Origin: VGJW01 sp035286125
GTDB lineage: Bacteria > Cyanobacteriota > Sericytochromatia > S15B-MN24 > VGJW01
Assembly: GCA_035286125.1 (NCBI GenBank)
Contig: JAYKIS010000023.1
Coordinates: forward strand, 1 to 15,364
Length of the DNA: 15,364 bases
Direction: 5' to 3'
Both the position numbers and the translations under genes were made by a program. A model generated the notes under the pieces. The model saw only the letters and a list, made by a program, of their open reading frames with translations, was not told the DNA's origin and did no database searches. Positions 13,470-15,364 of the stretch are shown piece after piece. Within the stretch, counting starts at the first letter, position 1. Every line of letters starts with the position of its first letter.

Positions 13470-14870
13470 TTATTCCATGAATCCTTCGTAGCGTCTAGAC
13501 AGGAGCTGGGTCTGCAGCTGGTTGAACAGGTCGACGGCGACACCCACCATGATCAGCAGGGCCGTAGAGCCGAGGCCACGGAAGCTCGTGATCTTGGTCG
13601 CGTCCTCCACCCAGTTCGGCAACAGGGCCACGACCCCCAGGAAGATGGCACCCAGGAACGTTATCCGGTTCAGCACTCCCTCCAGATACTCGGCGGACTC
13701 GCGCCCGGGGCGAACACCCGGAATGAAGTTGCCATGCTTCATCAGGTTGTTGGCAAGCTCTGCGGGGTTGAGAACCAAGCCGGCGTAGAAGTAGGAGAAG
13801 AACACGATGAGCAGGAAGTAGACCACGGCGTAGACTGCCCCGAAGGTCCCCAGCTGGGTCAGGACGAGCTGGATGGCCTGCAAGGCAGCCGCCTTGAGAT
13901 TGGACAGGTTCCAGAAGGTCGCGGTCAGCACGTGCCAGTCCGCCGCAGCCGCCCTGGGAGCCTGACCACCATTGACCCAGGACGCCACCGTAATCGGGAA
14001 GAGCATCAGGGAACTGGCGAAGATGATGGGCATCACGCCGCCCTGGTTCACCTTGAACGGAATATAGCTGACCTTCCCCTGCAAGAGGCGTCCCCCCACC
14101 TGACGCTTGGCCGCCTGGACAGGCACGCGACGTGCGCCTTCCTGAACGACGATGATCGCCACCAGAATCGCCAGGAATGAAGCAACGAGGACCAGAACGG
14201 AGAGCCAGCTGTAGGCGCCGGTCGTAACGCCCTCCGCCGTCTGGGCGAAGTAGTCCGGCAGCCGGGAGAGGATGGAAGCCATGATCAGGAGGGAGGCGCC
14301 ATTGCCAATGCCACGCTCCGTGATGAGCTCACCCATCCACATGATGAGGATGGTGCCGGCGATCAGCGTCACCGAGGTCGTCACGAAGAACATCAGGGGA
14401 AAACCGCCCTGACCGTTCTGGAATCCCAACACGGCGTTGCTCGCCCACATCCAGTTCACGAGGGTGACGGCCTGCACGAGGCCAAGCACGATGGTCAGGT
14501 ACCGGGTCCACTGCTGGATCTTCTTGCGGCCCGCCTCGCCGCCTTCCTTCTGCAGCTCCTCGAGCTTGGGAATGACCTGCGTCATCAACTGCATGATGAT
14601 GCTGGCATTGATGTAGGGAGTCACGCCCAGAGCAAAGACCGAAAACTTGGCCAAGGCCCCGCCGGAGAAGAGGTCAAAGAAAGCCCCGAGGGAGTTCCCG
14701 CCCCCGAAGAGCGCCTCCAGACGCATCTGGTCGATCCCCGGCATCGGCACGTGGGCACCGAAGCGATAAAGACCGAGCATCGCCAGGGTGAAGAAAATCT
14801 TCTCCTTGAGCCCGGGGGTCTCCCAGAGTGTGACCAAGGTCTGGGAGGGACGATTCATCGACGTGGACAC
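13470..14870 (-). CDS. secY: Protein translocase subunit SecY
   Basis: About 466 aa. Central channel of the Sec translocon in the cytoplasmic membrane. Ten hydrophobic segments can be followed, with signature regions FGAHVPMPGID, the plug/TM2 stretch ALGVTPYINASIIMQL, MGELITERGIGNGASL, the C4 loop RRVPVQ, and HGNFIPGVRPGRES; it ends in LLSRRYEGFME. The start is uncertain: GTG 14870 has AAGGTG eight bases upstream and is used here; TTG 14876 and ATG 14858 are in frame and would add two or remove four residues. rplO lies 87 bases upstream with an inverted repeat between; adk follows after 16 bases. Confidence 0.96.
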   Translation of the reverse strand: MSTSMNRPSQTLVTLWETPGLKEKIFFTLAMLGLYRFGAHVPMPGIDQMRLEALFGGGNSLGAFFDLFSGGALAKFSVFALGVTPYINASIIMQLMTQVIPKLEELQKEGGEAGRKKIQQWTRYLTIVLGLVQAVTLVNWMWASNAVLGFQNGQGGFPLMFFVTTSVTLIAGTILIMWMGELITERGIGNGASLLIMASILSRLPDYFAQTAEGVTTGAYSWLSVLVLVASFLAILVAIIVVQEGARRVPVQAAKRQVGGRLLQGKVSYIPFKVNQGGVMPIIFASSLMLFPITVASWVNGGQAPRAAAADWHVLTATFWNLSNLKAAALQAIQLVLTQLGTFGAVYAVVYFLLIVFFSYFYAGLVLNPAELANNLMKHGNFIPGVRPGRESAEYLEGVLNRITFLGAIFLGVVALLPNWVEDATKITSFRGLGSTALLIMVGVAVDLFNQLQTQLLSRRYEGFME

Positions 14871-14945
14871 GGCCAAGGCACCTTCAATTCATCGGGACAA
14901 CAGCAAAGCAGCCACCCCACCCTTGCGGATGAGGTGGCCACGCAG

Positions 14946-14961
14946 CTGATTCAGGAATCAG
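14946..14961. repeat. Inverted repeat over the rplO stop codon
   Basis: CTGATTC (14946-14952) and GAATCAG (14955-14961) are perfect 7-base inverted copies separated by two bases; as RNA they form a 6-bp stem with a 4-base loop. The repeat covers the TGA of rplO and lies in the 87-base rplO-secY gap, one of the longer gaps of this operon. It may affect translation or processing between the two cistrons. Confidence 0.4.
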
Positions 14962-15364
14962 GCTTCCGCCCCGCCTGGAGCGTCGGCAGCATCACCGATC
15001 AGGACGCAGGTTCCCCCCGCGGCCTCAATCTTCTCACGCGCCCCCTTGGTGAAGTGATGCGCATGGATGACGAGCTTCTTGTCGACATCGCCGCTTCCCA
15101 GGACACGGACGCCATCGACGCCGAGCTTGAGCACGACATAGCTCCGGCCCTCGTCATCATGAACGACGCTGGAGCGAACCAGACCGGCCTGAGCCAACAG
15201 GTCCGGATCGACCGGCGCTTCACCCGAAAACACTTCACTGATGGCACCGATGTTGACTTCGGCCCACTTTGAGACGTAACGCTCCGGACGAACGAAGGCA
15301 TGCTTCTTGGGCGTACGACGGAACAAGGGCATCTGACCGCCCTCGAAGCCGACCTTCCGGCTCT
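14958..15364 (-). CDS. rplO: 50S ribosomal protein L15, 5' end beyond the window
   Basis: Only the C-terminal 134 residues are visible; the gene runs off the right edge. The frame crossing the edge reads SRKVGFEGGQMPLFRRTPK, the L15 core motif, so the internal ATG at 15332 is not the start. KLGVDGVRVLGSGDVDKKL and AREKIEAAGGTCVLIG at the end are also typical. The part after GFEGGQ is about 30 residues longer than in E. coli L15, due to an insertion around HDDEGRS and a short acidic, Ala/Gly-rich tail. secY follows, as in nearly all bacteria. Confidence 0.95.
   Translation of the reverse strand, partial: SRKVGFEGGQMPLFRRTPKKHAFVRPERYVSKWAEVNIGAISEVFSGEAPVDPDLLAQAGLVRSSVVHDDEGRSYVVLKLGVDGVRVLGSGDVDKKLVIHAHHFTKGAREKIEAAGGTCVLIGDAADAPGGAEA

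Noticed and set aside
1..15364. CRISPR arrays, tRNA or rRNA genes, insertion sequences, phage genes
   Set aside because: I saw no regularly spaced direct repeats, no tRNA-like cloverleaf or rRNA sequence, and no transposase or integrase motifs.

Overview
This GC-rich bacterial window is dominated by one long minus-strand ribosomal-protein operon. In transcription order (right to left) it reads rplO (cut by the right edge), secY, adk, map, infA, rpmJ, rpsM, rpsK, rpsD, rpoA, rplQ, truA, rplM, rpsI (about 15364 to 6949). Genes are tightly packed, with 1-4 base overlaps and several GTG or TTG starts. Keeping adk-map-infA between secY and rpsM, and truA-rplM-rpsI after rplQ, is the arrangement of Gram-positives, Deinococci and cyanobacteria rather than of Escherichia. 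The S11, S13, S9 and IF-1 sequences look cyanobacterial in several stretches, but S4 sits inside the operon and is of the zinc-binding type. My tentative reading is a deep, possibly non-photosynthetic Cyanobacteriota lineage or a related Terrabacterium. This rests on memory of family sequences, not on a search.

Below the ribosomal operon, on the same strand, is a two-gene unit: a class V aminotransferase of the alanine/serine-glyoxylate type (5665-6834) followed by a full-length D-3-phosphoglycerate dehydrogenase (serA, 4048-5625). Together they plausibly cover the first two steps of serine synthesis or serine/glyoxylate exchange.

The only plus-strand gene (3010-4053) encodes a secreted protein with an LPP20-like middle domain. 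It converges on serA so tightly that both genes end inside one CTATAG palindrome, and it diverges from the next minus-strand unit with only 21 bases between start codons.

That left-hand unit (2988 to 280) encodes a RidA-family enamine/imine deaminase, a protein with a perfect LIM zinc finger, a second LIM-like finger and a DA1-type HExxH peptidase domain, and a Cys/Met-metabolism PLP enzyme (cystathionine gamma-synthase/lyase class). It ends in a compact intrinsic terminator two bases after the last stop codon. The bacterial DA1-like LIM peptidase is the most unusual gene here. RidA plus a PLP gamma-elimination/replacement enzyme is chemically coherent, because such enzymes release enamines that RidA hydrolyses. 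Bases 1-254 contain no gene I can support.
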